Source: Iamia sp038233075 (GTDB taxonomy: Bacteria; Actinomycetota; Acidimicrobiia; Acidimicrobiales; Iamiaceae). Taken from it: a DNA stretch of 64,000 bases. The translations under genes were made by a program, and so were the position numbers. The notes beneath the pieces were generated by a model that saw nothing but the letters and a program-made list of their open reading frames with translations, made no database searches and was not told the DNA's origin. Below are positions 18,263 to 26,652 of the stretch, one piece after another (within the stretch, counting starts at the first letter, position 1; each line of letters begins with the position of its first letter). The DNA is taken from the NCBI GenBank assembly GCA_038233075.1, contig JBBSMQ010000003.1, forward strand, positions 107,748-171,747, given 5' to 3'.

Positions 18263-18829
18263 TCAGTGACCCCGGAGCTCGGTCACCGTGTCGGCCACCC
18301 TGGCGAAGAAGTCGGCGCGCTCGCCGTGTCCACCCATCAGGGCCGCGACCGATGACCGAAGCTCGTCGACGTCGACCGTGTGCGCCGCGGCCATGGTGGC
18401 AACGTCGAGGACATCCTTGGGGCGGGCGAAGAACGCCTTGAAGACCGCCAGGTCGGCACAGGCGAGGACGGGCAGCGCGTCGACTCCGCCGAACGGCACG
18501 TGCTGGACGCGTCCTCGTACCTCCTCGTGGAACGCGTGGTTCGAGAGGAAGACGTCGACCGGCGTCCGCTCCCACCACAACCGGACCTGCGCGTCTCGTC
18601 GGAGCCGCGCCGTGGCCGAGGCGTCGATCTGGACCTCGGGAAGGAGCGCCTCGGCGAGGGAGTCGGTCCGCTCCGAGCCGATGAACACGTTGACGTCGAT
18701 GTCCTTGGTGGCCCGCGGCTCCTGGGTGCAGAAGGCGAGCGCCAGCGCTCCACCGAAGGCGTGGGGAAGGTCGGCCTGCGCCAACATCCGGTGAAGACCG
18801 AGGACCTTGTCGCCGAGGCCGAGGGTCAT
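18263..18829 (-). CDS. Nucleotidyltransferase-fold toxin (AbiEii-like)
   Basis: 188 residues. FGGALALAFCTQEPRATKDIDVNVF is the GG...D-x-D motif of the nucleotidyltransferase fold, shared with AbiEii/type IV toxins and MNT toxins. The gene overlaps the HTH gene upstream by 4 nt. The two together look like a toxin-antitoxin pair, possibly a phage-abortive system. Enzymatic target (tRNA 3' end in known relatives) is inferred only. Confidence 0.75.
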   Translation of the reverse strand: MTLGLGDKVLGLHRMLAQADLPHAFGGALALAFCTQEPRATKDIDVNVFIGSERTDSLAEALLPEVQIDASATARLRRDAQVRLWWERTPVDVFLSNHAFHEEVRGRVQHVPFGGVDALPVLACADLAVFKAFFARPKDVLDVATMAAAHTVDVDELRSSVAALMGGHGERADFFARVADTVTELRGH

Positions 18830-19155
18830 CGGCGGTCGGAGCGGGCGAGATCAGCGAACCGTGGTGCGTCGAGTCGTGCCCGATGCTCCCGGGGCAGGAG
18901 GTCAGCCAGGGCCAGCACCTCCCAGAGGTCACGGCCGCTGTGACGATGGTCGATCGTCGGTGTTGGTCGGGAGCGCAGGACCAGCTCCTCCCCCGCTGCT
19001 CGCAGGAGTCGATCGACGGTGTCCACCCGTGGCACTCGTTCACCCCGTTCGTAGAGGCAGACGGCGGCCGCAGACGTGCCGGCCCGCTCGGCTAGGCCCC
19101 GTTGGCTGAGCCCGGCCCGCCGGCGTGCCGCGACGATGAGGTCTCCGATGCCCAC
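18826..19155 (-). CDS. XRE-family HTH antitoxin/regulator
   Basis: 109 residues. The N-terminal helix-turn-helix (IVAARRRAGLSQRGLAERAG... VCLYERGERVPRVDTVDRL) is clear. The C-terminal part (WEVLALADLLPREHRARLDA) would contact the toxin. GTG start with TAACAT 7 nt upstream inside a palindrome, consistent with autorepression. Confidence 0.82.
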   Translation of the reverse strand: MGIGDLIVAARRRAGLSQRGLAERAGTSAAAVCLYERGERVPRVDTVDRLLRAAGEELVLRSRPTPTIDHRHSGRDLWEVLALADLLPREHRARLDAPRFADLARSDRR

Positions 19156-19159
19156 ATCC

Positions 19160-19172
19160 CCGATGTTATCGG
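19160..19172. promoter_or_regulatory. Operator palindrome over the -10 of the HTH gene
   Basis: CCGAT-AAC-ATCGG (read on the minus strand) is a perfect 5-bp inverted repeat with a 3-nt spacer. It overlaps the TAACAT -10 hexamer, which is 7 nt before GTG 19155. Confidence 0.5.
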
Positions 19173-19209
19173 ATGCGACAACACGACGGAGAATGGCCGA
19201 CCCCTCCTC

Positions 19210-19826
19210 AGCGGCGCGAGGCTGACGGGCTGATCCAGCTCCGACGAACCGCGGGGGTCTGGGGCCCGCCGTGTTCTGCGGCGCGGCCGCGGTGGCCGCC
19301 GGTCGTCAGCCCGGGTACTCCCATCGCTCCCACCACGTCAGCGGGCTCGCGGCCCGAGAAGAACGCTCGGCCAGGGTGATGGTGCCGGGCTTCGTCGCGC
19401 TGAGCGCCTCCAACCTCCTCGCCCCGCGACCCGACATCACCCTCGCCCGCCTCGGTCGTGTCGCCGGGGTGACGACGCTGCTGGCCGGGCTGATCCCGGC
19501 CAGCACCCCCGCCTGCCCCCGACCGGGCATCGATCCGGAGGCGACGGCCACCCGACGTGGGCCACACGGTCGTCAGCATCGCCACCTTCGGGGTGTGGAC
19601 GGCCATGCCGTTCGTAGCGGCACGGCATCCCGGGTCGCGGTGGTTCCGGTCATCGAGCAGGGTGGCCGGCGTGGCCTCTCTTGTCGCGCTGGCGGTGGCC
19701 GGGCTCACGACGCAGGTCGGATCGCGCCACAAGGGCCTCGCCCAGCGGGCGTTCCTCGGCACCGTGTTCGCCTGGCAGGCCGCCTCCACCGTCGAGGGCC
19801 TGACCCGTGAGCCGAGTGCGGCGTGA
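19210..19826 (+). pseudogene. DUF998 membrane protein, frameshifted
   Basis: Pieces of one DUF998-type polytopic protein lie in three successive frames: RRTAGVWGP, then AVFCGAAAVAAGRQPGYSH followed by HHVSGLAA and VMVPGFV, then GHTVVSIATFGVWTAMP to ASTVEGLTREPSAA. Frame changes fall near 19263 and 19553. The order and spacing fit a single ancestral gene of about 200 residues. No start codon with a good signal remains. Confidence 0.6.
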
Positions 19827-20050
19827 CCACCGGGTGCGCGTCGCCGGACACGACGCCGCGGCGTTCCACGCGTCCGGGTGGGCTGCGCATCCCGGCGGCC
19901 ACCGTCGTCGCCATGGTGGCCGAGAGAACGACCGCCAAGGAGATCCTCGCCGAGCACCCCGACCTCGAGGGCGAGGACGTCCGCGAGGCTCGCCGTCGGC
20001 GCCGCGGAAGCCGAACGGGAGCGAGAGCTCCCGCTTCGGCTCAAGGCGTG
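19826..20050 (+). pseudogene. DUF433 antitoxin remnant
   Basis: GLRIPAATVVAMVAERTTAK and EILAEHPDLEGEDVREA match the intact DUF433 protein at 25912-26142 almost residue for residue. The end (ERERELPLRLKA, stop) is in another frame after 19984, and the N-terminal GGVPC part is also shifted. The DUF5615 toxin that should follow is missing apart from its first few codons. Confidence 0.65.
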
Positions 20051-20511
20051 AGGTTCCGAGAGGTGCAGTCGCGCACCATGTACATCGACTCCAAGGCGAG
20101 GCGGCGACCAATGCGGCCGATACAGGGTGCCGGGTGGCCATGGTGGCCAACAGGTCGGTGAGCTCGATTCCGGTACTTCGCCGCTTCGCTCGTCCACCTG
20201 CAGAGCGGTCAAGGACGGGTGAGCTCGACCACGACGCGATCGCAGCACCCTGCTCGCTCACTGGTCCTCCGACCGAGAGGCCACCCCCGCCTCCCGTGAT
20301 CGGCCCTGCGCGGGGGCGGACACAGGTGATGTGAACTCCCTCGCCCATGGCTGCGCCGGCTGTCATGCTCGATGGCGTGGCGGAGACCCACTTCGACGGC
20401 TGGATGGCAGGGCGAGCCGTTCACGGCCGACAGCCCTGGCCACATCTCGGTCTGGGAGAAGACCGCGTGGCCTGCGCTTCGCCATCGATTTGACGAGAGA
20501 ACCCGACCAGC
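20051..20511. other. 461 bp without a recognisable gene
   Basis: Short open frames only, in several phases, none with a family I recognise. It is probably degenerate sequence between remnants. Confidence 0.4.
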
Positions 20512-20700
20512 ATGTCCGTGCAGGCGATCGGCGCGCTGCTGCTCATCAGCGACCACCCAGAACAGCTCGCCGCCTTCTACCGCGACGCACTCGCTCTCCC
20601 CATCGAGGAAGAGCGACACGATGACGTGCCGGTCCACTACGGCTGTGACGCCCGCGCTCGGGATCCAGATCTGGGTGGCTCGGTCGGCGCCATGCGATAG
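20512..20700 (+). pseudogene. VOC/glyoxalase-fold fragment
   Basis: About 45 residues of a VOC-fold N-terminus (AIGALLLISDHPEQLAAFYR followed by DALALPIEE and HYGCD) before the frame breaks and runs to a stop. The remaining two thirds of the domain are absent. Confidence 0.55.
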
Positions 20701-20722
20701 TTCGTGGGTGTCCCTGCGCGAA

Positions 20723-21433
20723 ATGCCTGAGATCGTGCAGCTGCACCTGGCAACCCTCGTCCTGCCGGATTGGCATCCAGAAGCGCAACGGACGCCCTCG
20801 TGTGTGGTCTACGGCTACGCCATCGATCATCCCGACGGAGCCATCGTGTTCGACACCGGTGTCGGCACCGATAGCGAACTGATCGACGAGCTCTACGAAC
20901 CCGATCTCGTACTGCTCGATCAGGCGCTGACCGCCGGGGGTTTGCAGCTGGAGTCGGTGGCCGCAGTCGTCAACAGCCACCTCCACTTCGACCACTGCGG
21001 GCAGAACCCCTTGCTCTATGGCTCGAAGGTCCCGTTCTTCATCGGTCGAAGCGAGATCGACGAAGTACAGAACGATTCCACCTACACGATCACCGAATGG
21101 GCGCTCCCTCCGGACGATCAGCGCCGGCTGGTGGAGGGTGATCTGGCCATCGCCGATGGCGTCACGGTGCTGGCGGCACCTGGACACACCGCCGGACATC
21201 TCGCACTCCTCGTGGAGGCCGATGATGAGCGTGTTGTCATCGCTGGCCAAGCAGTCTGGAACCTTGCGGAGTTCGTCGATGAGGTTGCGACGCCGTCAAA
21301 CGTGGCGGACGATGAGCTACGGCCGGTCGCTGTGGACACGATTCGACGCTTGAAGGCCCTCGAACCGACCAGGGTTCACTTCGCCCACTGCGATCACTAC
21401 AGCCCCGATCCCCAGGGTTCGAAAGATGAGTAG
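20723..21433 (+). CDS. Metallo-beta-lactamase-fold hydrolase (lactonase-like)
   Basis: 236 residues from ATG 20723 (a GTG at 20708 is also possible). The metal motif HLHFDHCG is intact, as are GHTAGH and the final HFAHCDHY. The usual bridging Asp before the third site appears as Gln (IAGQAVWN), which is unusual. Nearest type is the N-acyl-homoserine-lactonase/arylsulfatase-like group. It is the only intact enzyme gene in the surrounding decayed strip, and it stands apart from its toxin-antitoxin neighbours. Confidence 0.78.
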   Translation: MPEIVQLHLATLVLPDWHPEAQRTPSCVVYGYAIDHPDGAIVFDTGVGTDSELIDELYEPDLVLLDQALTAGGLQLESVAAVVNSHLHFDHCGQNPLLYGSKVPFFIGRSEIDEVQNDSTYTITEWALPPDDQRRLVEGDLAIADGVTVLAAPGHTAGHLALLVEADDERVVIAGQAVWNLAEFVDEVATPSNVADDELRPVAVDTIRRLKALEPTRVHFAHCDHYSPDPQGSKDE

Positions 21434-21521
21434 CTGCGCGCCGCAGCCTCGATCTCGGCGGCGCGTCGCACGCCGCCACGACCGGCGGTAGGTGATTGTG
21501 AAGACGTCCGCACCCCACGCT

Positions 21522-21541
21522 GCATACCGCATCGGTATACT
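21522..21541. promoter_or_regulatory. MazEF operator and -10 element
   Basis: ATACCG-CAT-CGGTAT is a perfect 6-bp inverted repeat (extendable to 8 bp with one mismatch) at 21522-21540. It overlaps the near-consensus -10 TATACT at 21536-21541, 8 nt before ATG 21550. This is the expected place for autorepression by the antitoxin. Confidence 0.6.
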
Positions 21542-21549
21542 TGGTTGGC

Positions 21550-21804
21550 ATGGCCACCGAACAGATCGCCGTCCGTCTCCCCGAGGCTCAGCTCGCGGCA
21601 CTCGATGACCTTGTGGCCCGAGGCGTCTACGCGACCCGAGCAGAAGCGGTGCGAGCCGGCATCGATGCCGCCCTCGAGCTCGATCGACGCCGCAGGACGG
21701 ATCACGCCATCGTCGCCGGTTACCGACGGACACCGCCGACCGACGCTGAACGAGCCGCAGCGGTTGCGTCGCTCCGCGACGCCATCGCCCAGGAGCCATG
21801 GTGA
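21550..21804 (+). CDS. Ribbon-helix-helix antitoxin (MazE-like)
   Basis: 84 residues. EQIAVRLPEAQLAALDDLV and YATRAEAVRAGIDAALE form the RHH fold; the C-terminal segment is the toxin clamp. ATG 21550 is preferred to upstream TTG because of the -10 position. It overlaps the toxin gene by 7 nt. Confidence 0.85.
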   Translation: MATEQIAVRLPEAQLAALDDLVARGVYATRAEAVRAGIDAALELDRRRRTDHAIVAGYRRTPPTDAERAAAVASLRDAIAQEPW

Positions 21805-22118
21805 GCGAGCCACGCCGTGGCGAGATCTGGTGGGGCGAGATCGAAGACGTCGGCCGTCGGCCGTTCCTGGTCATGACTCGGACCGTCGCCATCCCGGTGT
21901 TGCACAGCGTGCTTGCCGCGCCCGTCACTCGAACCGTCCGGGGCATTCCCTCGGAGCTGGCGCTGGACCCCGACGACGGCATGCCCACCGAGTGCGCAGC
22001 GGCGTTCGACAACCTGCGGGTGGTGGCCAAGGCACACCTCGTCGAACGCCAGTGCGTGCTCGAGCCGGAGCGCATGGCCGAGGCCTGCGGTGCCATGCGG
22101 GCAGCAGCGGACTGCTGA
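21798..22118 (+). CDS. MazF/PemK-type endoribonuclease toxin
   Basis: 106 residues. RRGEIWWGEIEDVGRRPFLV, VTRTVRGIPSEL and NLRVVAKAHLVER are the three conserved MazF blocks, with the catalytic-type Arg and Thr/Ser present. It would cleave mRNA when unneutralised. Complete and not frameshifted, unlike its neighbours on both sides. Confidence 0.9.
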   Translation: MVSEPRRGEIWWGEIEDVGRRPFLVMTRTVAIPVLHSVLAAPVTRTVRGIPSELALDPDDGMPTECAAAFDNLRVVAKAHLVERQCVLEPERMAEACGAMRAAADC

Positions 22119-22254
22119 TCCGCCGTTCGGAGACAGGTTGCTACGTGCAAGCACCGGCCATCATGGCCGGCTCGTTGCAACCGCCGATGGAGCCCGCCCT
22201 GTCACCCAGCGACTCGCGGTGATGCGGCAAGGATCTCCCCGAGGAGTCGTGGTC

Positions 22255-22260
22255 TACGGT
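22255..22260 (+). promoter_or_regulatory. -10 element TACGGT, leaderless promoter
   Basis: 6 nt before ATG 22267 of the broken GNAT gene; the promoter survives although the coding frame does not. Confidence 0.4.
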
Positions 22261-22266
22261 TCGCGG

Positions 22267-22720
22267 ATGCTGGGACTCACGTACCGGGACGCGACCATCG
22301 ACGACCTGCCCATCATCGTGCGGATGTACGCAGACGATGACCTGGGTGAGACACGCGAGCGTCCTTCCGAACCGCTCGCCGCTGCCTACCTGGATGCATT
22401 CCGACAGATCGACGCCGATCCGAGGCACCGCCTGGTCGTGGCCGTAGAGAACGGCGATGTGGTCGGCACGCTCCAGCCGTCGTTTCTTCGTCACGTGGTG
22501 TTCCTGGGTGTCGAGCGGGCACAGATCGAGGCCGTGCGCGTGACGGCGGACCGGCGGGGAGCTGGCCTCGGAGACGCGCTACTCAACTGCCATCGAGCAA
22601 GCCCGGCGCCGCGGGTGCCGTCTGGCCCAGCTCACAACCAACGCCGACCGCGAGGATGCACAACGGTTCTACGAGCGGCAGGCTTCAGGCCGACGCACGT
22701 GGGCATGAAGATGGACGCCT
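22267..22720 (+). pseudogene. GNAT acetyltransferase with two frameshifts
   Basis: LTYRDATIDDLPIIVRMYAD through VRVTADRRGAGLGDALL is the first two thirds of a GNAT domain with its acetyl-CoA motif. The next block (IEQARRRGCRLAQLTTNADR, FYERQ) is in another frame, and AGFRPTHVGMKMD returns to the first. Joined, they make a normal ~150-residue GNAT, so two compensating indels near 22588 and 22680 have broken it. Confidence 0.65.
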
Positions 22721-23167
22721 GCTGGTCAACGACGGCGGCCACGGCATCAGCATCGGCCTGGATCAACGACAGGACGAAGACGTCCGGGGACTCCGCCCGG
22801 AGGGCCGGCGGCACCGCGGCGGGAAGTCGGTCAGGTTGGCCGTGACGATGAGATCCGCCTCTGCTGCGGCCGCCGCGGCGAGGACGTGGCGGTCGTCGGG
22901 GTCGGGCAGCTCCGGCAGTCCGATACGACCCTCGAAGCCCTCGACCATGGCGTCGGGCAGAGCCGTGATCATCAGGCGACGGGTCCTCTCCAGGTTCGCC
23001 AACGGGAGATCAGGACGGTCAGCGAGGAGGTTGTCAAAGCACTCGTCGAGGATCGGTGCGCTCCAGCGAGCATGGCATCGGCCGTCGACGGCCAGCCTGA
23101 GGAACAGGTCCCGCAGCCGAGCGGGATACAGCACGTTCGCGTCAAGCGACGCGACCGGGCGCTCCAC
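22632..23167 (-). pseudogene. PIN-domain toxin, frameshifted at the C-terminus
   Basis: From GTG 23167: ASLDANVLYPARLRDLFLRL, ILDECFDNLL, LPDPDDRHVLAAAAAAEADL and IVTANLTDFP give a complete PIN active site. The last ~40 residues (ESPDVFVLSLIQADADAVAA) continue only after a frame change near 22820. The uncorrected protein ends in an Arg/Ser-rich run. Its 3' end overlaps the convergent GNAT remnant. Confidence 0.65.
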
Positions 23168-23169
23168 AC

Positions 23170-23579
23170 TCAGTAGATGCCCAGTTCCTGTGCTTCGGCG
23201 GCGAGGCCTGCGACGGCCTTCAGCCGGCGGGCGTGATCGACCTCGCGGTAGAGCAGAACGTCCGCAAGCTTCAGCCGGCGACGGTGCCAACCTTCCGGGA
23301 CGGGATCTCCCCGCGATCGACAAGCCCCACGACGTAGGGCCGGGACACGTTCAGCAGATCAGCGGCCTGCTGCGTGGTGATCTCCTCCTCGTCACTGATG
23401 ACCCGCATCGGCTCACCGCGTTGGACGTGATCGAGGACATCCACCAGGACGCGCACGACCGACGGGGGCACCTCGACCGGCTCCTTACCTTGCCCCTTGG
23501 GCAGCACCACCACTCGGCCATCAACCAAGGCATCAGCAACGGCGGCAGCCTGGCCAGCCTCAACCTGCGTGTTCGACAC
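23170..23579 (-). pseudogene. Excisionase-type HTH antitoxin, frameshifted
   Basis: From GTG 23579: ITTQQAADLLNVSRPYVVGL then VDRGEIPSRKVGT is a MerR/Xis-like helix-turn-helix found in antitoxins paired with PIN toxins. Its wing (RRLKLADVLLYREVDHARR ... QELGIY) is in another frame from about 23277. GGAGG precedes the start. The corrected gene would end 3 nt before the toxin GTG, so this was a normal TA operon. Confidence 0.65.
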
Positions 23580-23685
23580 GAGGCCTCCACGAAACGATCG
23601 AAACGAACGAACTAACCGTATCAGCAGTCCACTGGACGTCGACCATCAGTGCCGTCGCCACTGTGCGCGAGGGCGGCGTGCCGGT

Positions 23686-24039
23686 TCAGTCCCGGTGCCT
23701 CACGATGTTGAGGACGTTGCCGTCCGGGGCGCGGACGAAGAACCGGCGCACCCCCCACGGTTCGGTGGTGATCGGGTACACGATCTCATAGCCGAGCCGC
23801 TCGGCTTCTTCGTAGGCGCCATCGATGTCACGGGTCAGGACTGAGATGACCGGATCCTCGGGGGCGGTCTCATCGCGGGTGACCAGCTGGACGTTCGCTC
23901 CGGTGCCGGGCGACGTGTAGCGGGCCACCCAGCCCATGTTGAACTCCTCGGAGCTCAGCCCGAGGTAGTCGGTGTAGAAGCGCTTGGTCGCGTCGATGTC
24001 GGCCACATGAAGGTCGGCGATGATGCGCGTCACGTGCAC
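23686..24039 (-). CDS. VOC family (glyoxalase-fold) protein
   Basis: 117 residues from GTG 24039, with AGGAGG 5 nt upstream. IIADLHVADIDATKRFYTDY, then FFVRAPDGNVLNIVRHRD, are the two halves of a single VOC module. Metal-site His and Glu are partly kept. Function cannot be assigned. It is intact, though surrounded by remnants, and lies just outside the tRNA-Pro island. Confidence 0.8.
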   Translation of the reverse strand: MHVTRIIADLHVADIDATKRFYTDYLGLSSEEFNMGWVARYTSPGTGANVQLVTRDETAPEDPVISVLTRDIDGAYEEAERLGYEIVYPITTEPWGVRRFFVRAPDGNVLNIVRHRD

Positions 24040-24278
24040 GATGTCCTCCTGTTCCGCGTGACCGATGGTACGCGTCCATCGGTCCGCCCGCAGGTGCCTG
24101 AGATCGTCGACGACCTCAACGCCTCGGGCAGCAGCGCAGTGACCCGCCCGTGTCCTCCCGTGCCCACGAGGACCGCCAGCGACCATCCTGTCGACCACGC
24201 CAACTGGGAGCGTGGTGGGCACGCCGCCCGAGCCGGTCGACGAGACCCGGGCTCCGTAGGCCTCTCAACAGGGGAAAT

Positions 24279-24328
24279 GTGGTCTGGCCGGGGAGATTCG
24301 AACTCCCGACCCCCTGCTCCCAAAGCAG
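24279..24328. repeat. Left attachment-site repeat: 3' part of tRNA-Pro
   Basis: 50 bp identical to 29913-29962, in the same orientation. It contains the tRNA-Pro sequence from the anticodon loop to the CCA end (minus strand) and lacks the 5' third. A direct repeat of a tRNA 3' end is the scar left by integrase-mediated insertion of an island. Confidence 0.8.
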
Positions 24329-24520
24329 CCCAGGGGCCGAGGGTGCTCCCTGGTCAGAGCCAGAAAGCGCAGGTCAGGGTCACCTCTGGGGTTGGTCCGT
24401 ACCGTCCCGTGACGCCCCGTTTCGCTGGTCTCGCGGAGCTTTCGCGGAGTGCTGTCCCCCTCGGCGGCGTCGAACAACAGCCGGTGACACCCAGTGGCGT
24501 ACGGGTACCGTCGCCGTGAG

Positions 24521-24652
24521 ATGTCGACCGATCCTACCCCGGTGAGCGGGAGCGAGAGCCTCGAGCTCCCCGTGGACGAGTTGCTCAAGCGCGCCCGGCC
24601 ACTGCCCCCGCGGTCAGAGACGACGATCGACGACCTCCGAGGAGGAGGCTGA
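24521..24652 (+). CDS. Small hypothetical protein, probably frameshifted
   Basis: 43 codons starting STDPTPVSGSESLELPVDEL and ending IDDLRGGG. In the next frame the text continues SEEEADALFAATS, which looks like the natural end (IDDL-SEEEADALFAA). No family is recognised; it may be a short regulatory or antitoxin-like peptide. It is the first gene inside the island. Confidence 0.35.
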   Translation: MSTDPTPVSGSESLELPVDELLKRARPLPPRSETTIDDLRGGG

Positions 24653-24716
24653 CGCTTTATTCGCCGCCACGTCGTGACGATCCCGCGGCGACCACGCGCG
24701 AGTTCGCACCTCTTGG

Positions 24717-25880
24717 TCAGCAGTCGAGGTTGTCGACGATCGCGATCGCGGTGTCGGTGATGGAAGGGCGGGGGTCCTGGGTCGAGGCGACGAGCTGCCA
24801 GGTGATGTGACCGCAGACGAACACAGCGACGGCCTGGCTCGCCTCGGGGATGGTGAACACGACATCGACCTCGCCGATCGGGACGGTCCGGGTCGCGAAT
24901 GGTGGCACGTTGACAGCCGCACCCGGGAGCGCGAAGAGCTGAAAACGTCGTCCGGAGCTGTCGGCCAGTGTGAGGGCAACGCCGTCCTCAACTCCGGGGA
25001 GGTAGCCAGCGTCGTAGGGGGTGGCGGACACGTCCCCCGGCAACAGGTTGCGGACCCAGTCCTCGGACAGCTCGGCACGCAGGTCGGCCTCACCCGTCCG
25101 GGGGTCGGCTGCCGGCGTGAGGGCCGGGATCGACTCGGCGATGGTGATGATCTGGGCCTCGGACAGGCTGGAGGGACCTTCGACCAGCACAGTGTCGGCC
25201 GCGGGCGCCCCCGGGACCCGGGACACTGGGTCGCGCTGACGTCGGTGAACGGTGACTCGAAGCAGCGAGCCGAGTCCTCCGGGAGCATGCGGGGCGCGAG
25301 GTAGACGTCGAGGTCATCAGCCTCGCCCAACGCCGGTGGCCGCTGGACCAGCTGCGCGATCGCTGCGACGCCCGCCCGGTAGTAGCCCTTATCGGCAGCG
25401 GGGTCGACTGGCGGTGCGGGGGACCGTGCCGCCAGGAGCCGCCGGGTCCCGACGACGCCGAGGAGCCGAGTGGGCACATCGTCGAGCGCCTCGGCCGGTC
25501 GCCGGGCGACGTACCCGACCAAGGGTTGCCCACTCCCGAGCGCCACCTGCTGGTACCCCGAGCCCGGCAGGATCTCCTGGAAGTACTCGGGGACCGTCGG
25601 CTCCCCACCGGTGGGGACGGTCGCACCCAGGTAGAGGTCCCCCCTGACCGGTCCTGCAGGGTGACGGCTGCGGCATCAGCCGCGTCGACGACCGAGGCGC
25701 GGGCACATGCCGCATCGGCAGCCGCACGCACGTCGACCGGGACACGCTCGAGGACCTCTGACGGCCGGACCTCCCGGTCGTCGCCCTCGTCGAAGGCCTC
25801 GACCAGCCCCATCGACCCGTCTGGGTCGAGGGTCGGACACGTTGGCCGACACACCGCCATTGGTGTCGCAGGTCGGGAGC
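24717..25880 (-). pseudogene. Hypothetical protein split by frameshifts
   Basis: Three adjoining frames read as one protein of about 380 residues: SMGLVEAFDEGDDREVRPSE to DAAAVTLQ; GGDLYLGATVPTGGEPTVPE to ESPFTDVSATQ; then PGAPAADTVLVEGPSSLSEA to SITDTAIAIVDNLDC. Frame changes lie near 25645 and 25225. No domain is recognised and the composition suggests an exported protein. It is divergent from the DUF433 gene. Confidence 0.5.
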
Positions 25881-25898
25881 CCGTCGAGGTCGACGGCG

Positions 25899-25904
25899 TA
25901 GCCT
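25899..25904 (+). promoter_or_regulatory. -10 element TAGCCT, leaderless promoter
   Basis: 7 nt before ATG 25912 of the DUF433 antitoxin gene. Confidence 0.4.
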
Positions 25905-25911
25905 TGTCCGC

Positions 25912-26142
25912 ATGCGCTTCGAACGGATCACGATCGAGCCCGACAAGATGGGTGGCGTTCCGTGCATACGTGGGCTGCGCATGACCGTGGCCACCGTCGT
26001 CGGGATGGTGGCCGAAGGCGTGACCGTCGAGGAGATCCTCGCTGACCATCCCGACCTCGAGGCCGCCGATGTCCGCGAGGCTCTCCAGTACGCCGCGGAG
26101 GCCGTGCGCGAACGGGAGCTTCCGCTCCGACTCGGCGCTTGA
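25912..26142 (+). CDS. DUF433 antitoxin
   Basis: 76 residues. FERITIEPDKMGGVPCIRGL followed by RMTVATVVGMVAEGVTVEEI and LADHPDLEAADVREAL is the complete DUF433 pattern (a small HTH-like fold). Its stop overlaps the TTG of the toxin gene by 4 nt. A decayed paralogue lies at 19826-20050. Confidence 0.88.
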   Translation: MRFERITIEPDKMGGVPCIRGLRMTVATVVGMVAEGVTVEEILADHPDLEAADVREALQYAAEAVRERELPLRLGA

Positions 26143-26516
26143 GGTTCCTCCTCGACCAAGGGCTCTCACCGACGGTCTGCACGCTGCTCGCCGACGCTGG
26201 TCACGACGCCATCCACGCACGTGACCTGGGACTGAGCACCGCGCCTGATCCTGTGGTCCTTCAAGTCGCGGTCGATGACGGCCGAGTGCTCCTCACGCTC
26301 GACACGGACTTCGGCACCCTTCTCGCCTACTCCGGTGATGCGACTCCGAGCGTCGTGCTCTTTCGGGGTGAGGTCACCCGACGCGCCGAGGGCCAGGCGC
26401 GCCTGCTGGTTGCCAACCTGGAGCAGTTCGACGCAGACCTCGCCGAAGGCGCCCTCGTGGTCATCGGCGACAACCGCATCCGAGTTCGATCGCTCCCCAT
26501 CGACCGCGGAAGCTGA
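26139..26516 (+). CDS. DUF5615 PIN-like toxin
   Basis: 125 residues from TTG 26139. RFLLDQGLSPTVCTLLADAG, HAIHARDLGLS-type motif (HDAIHARDLGL) and LLTLDTDFGTLLA show the PIN-like acidic residues of the DUF5615 toxins that pair with DUF433. With its partner it is the one fully intact module of the island and might help retain it. Confidence 0.86.
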   Translation: MRFLLDQGLSPTVCTLLADAGHDAIHARDLGLSTAPDPVVLQVAVDDGRVLLTLDTDFGTLLAYSGDATPSVVLFRGEVTRRAEGQARLLVANLEQFDADLAEGALVVIGDNRIRVRSLPIDRGS

Positions 26517-26652
26517 CTGCCGACCACCAGAGCCACACGCGGCAGCGATACGCCCCAGTGGCACCGCCGGGCACCCTGGCCACCACCTCGTGCGACGCCG
26601 GATGCGCCTTGGCGCTCGGCCATGATGGCAGCGCCGATCGAGGTCGGACCCG

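Noticed and set aside
15671..18355. 894-codon open frame antisense to the secreted DUF6351 gene
   Set aside because: Mirror of a real gene; no motif, unusual Val/Gly/Arg composition.
20051..20511. Short open frames as new small genes
   Set aside because: No conserved motif, promoter or ribosome site; surrounded by remnants.
24279..24328. Second functional tRNA-Pro
   Set aside because: The 5' third (acceptor and D arm) is missing, so it is an attachment-site copy.
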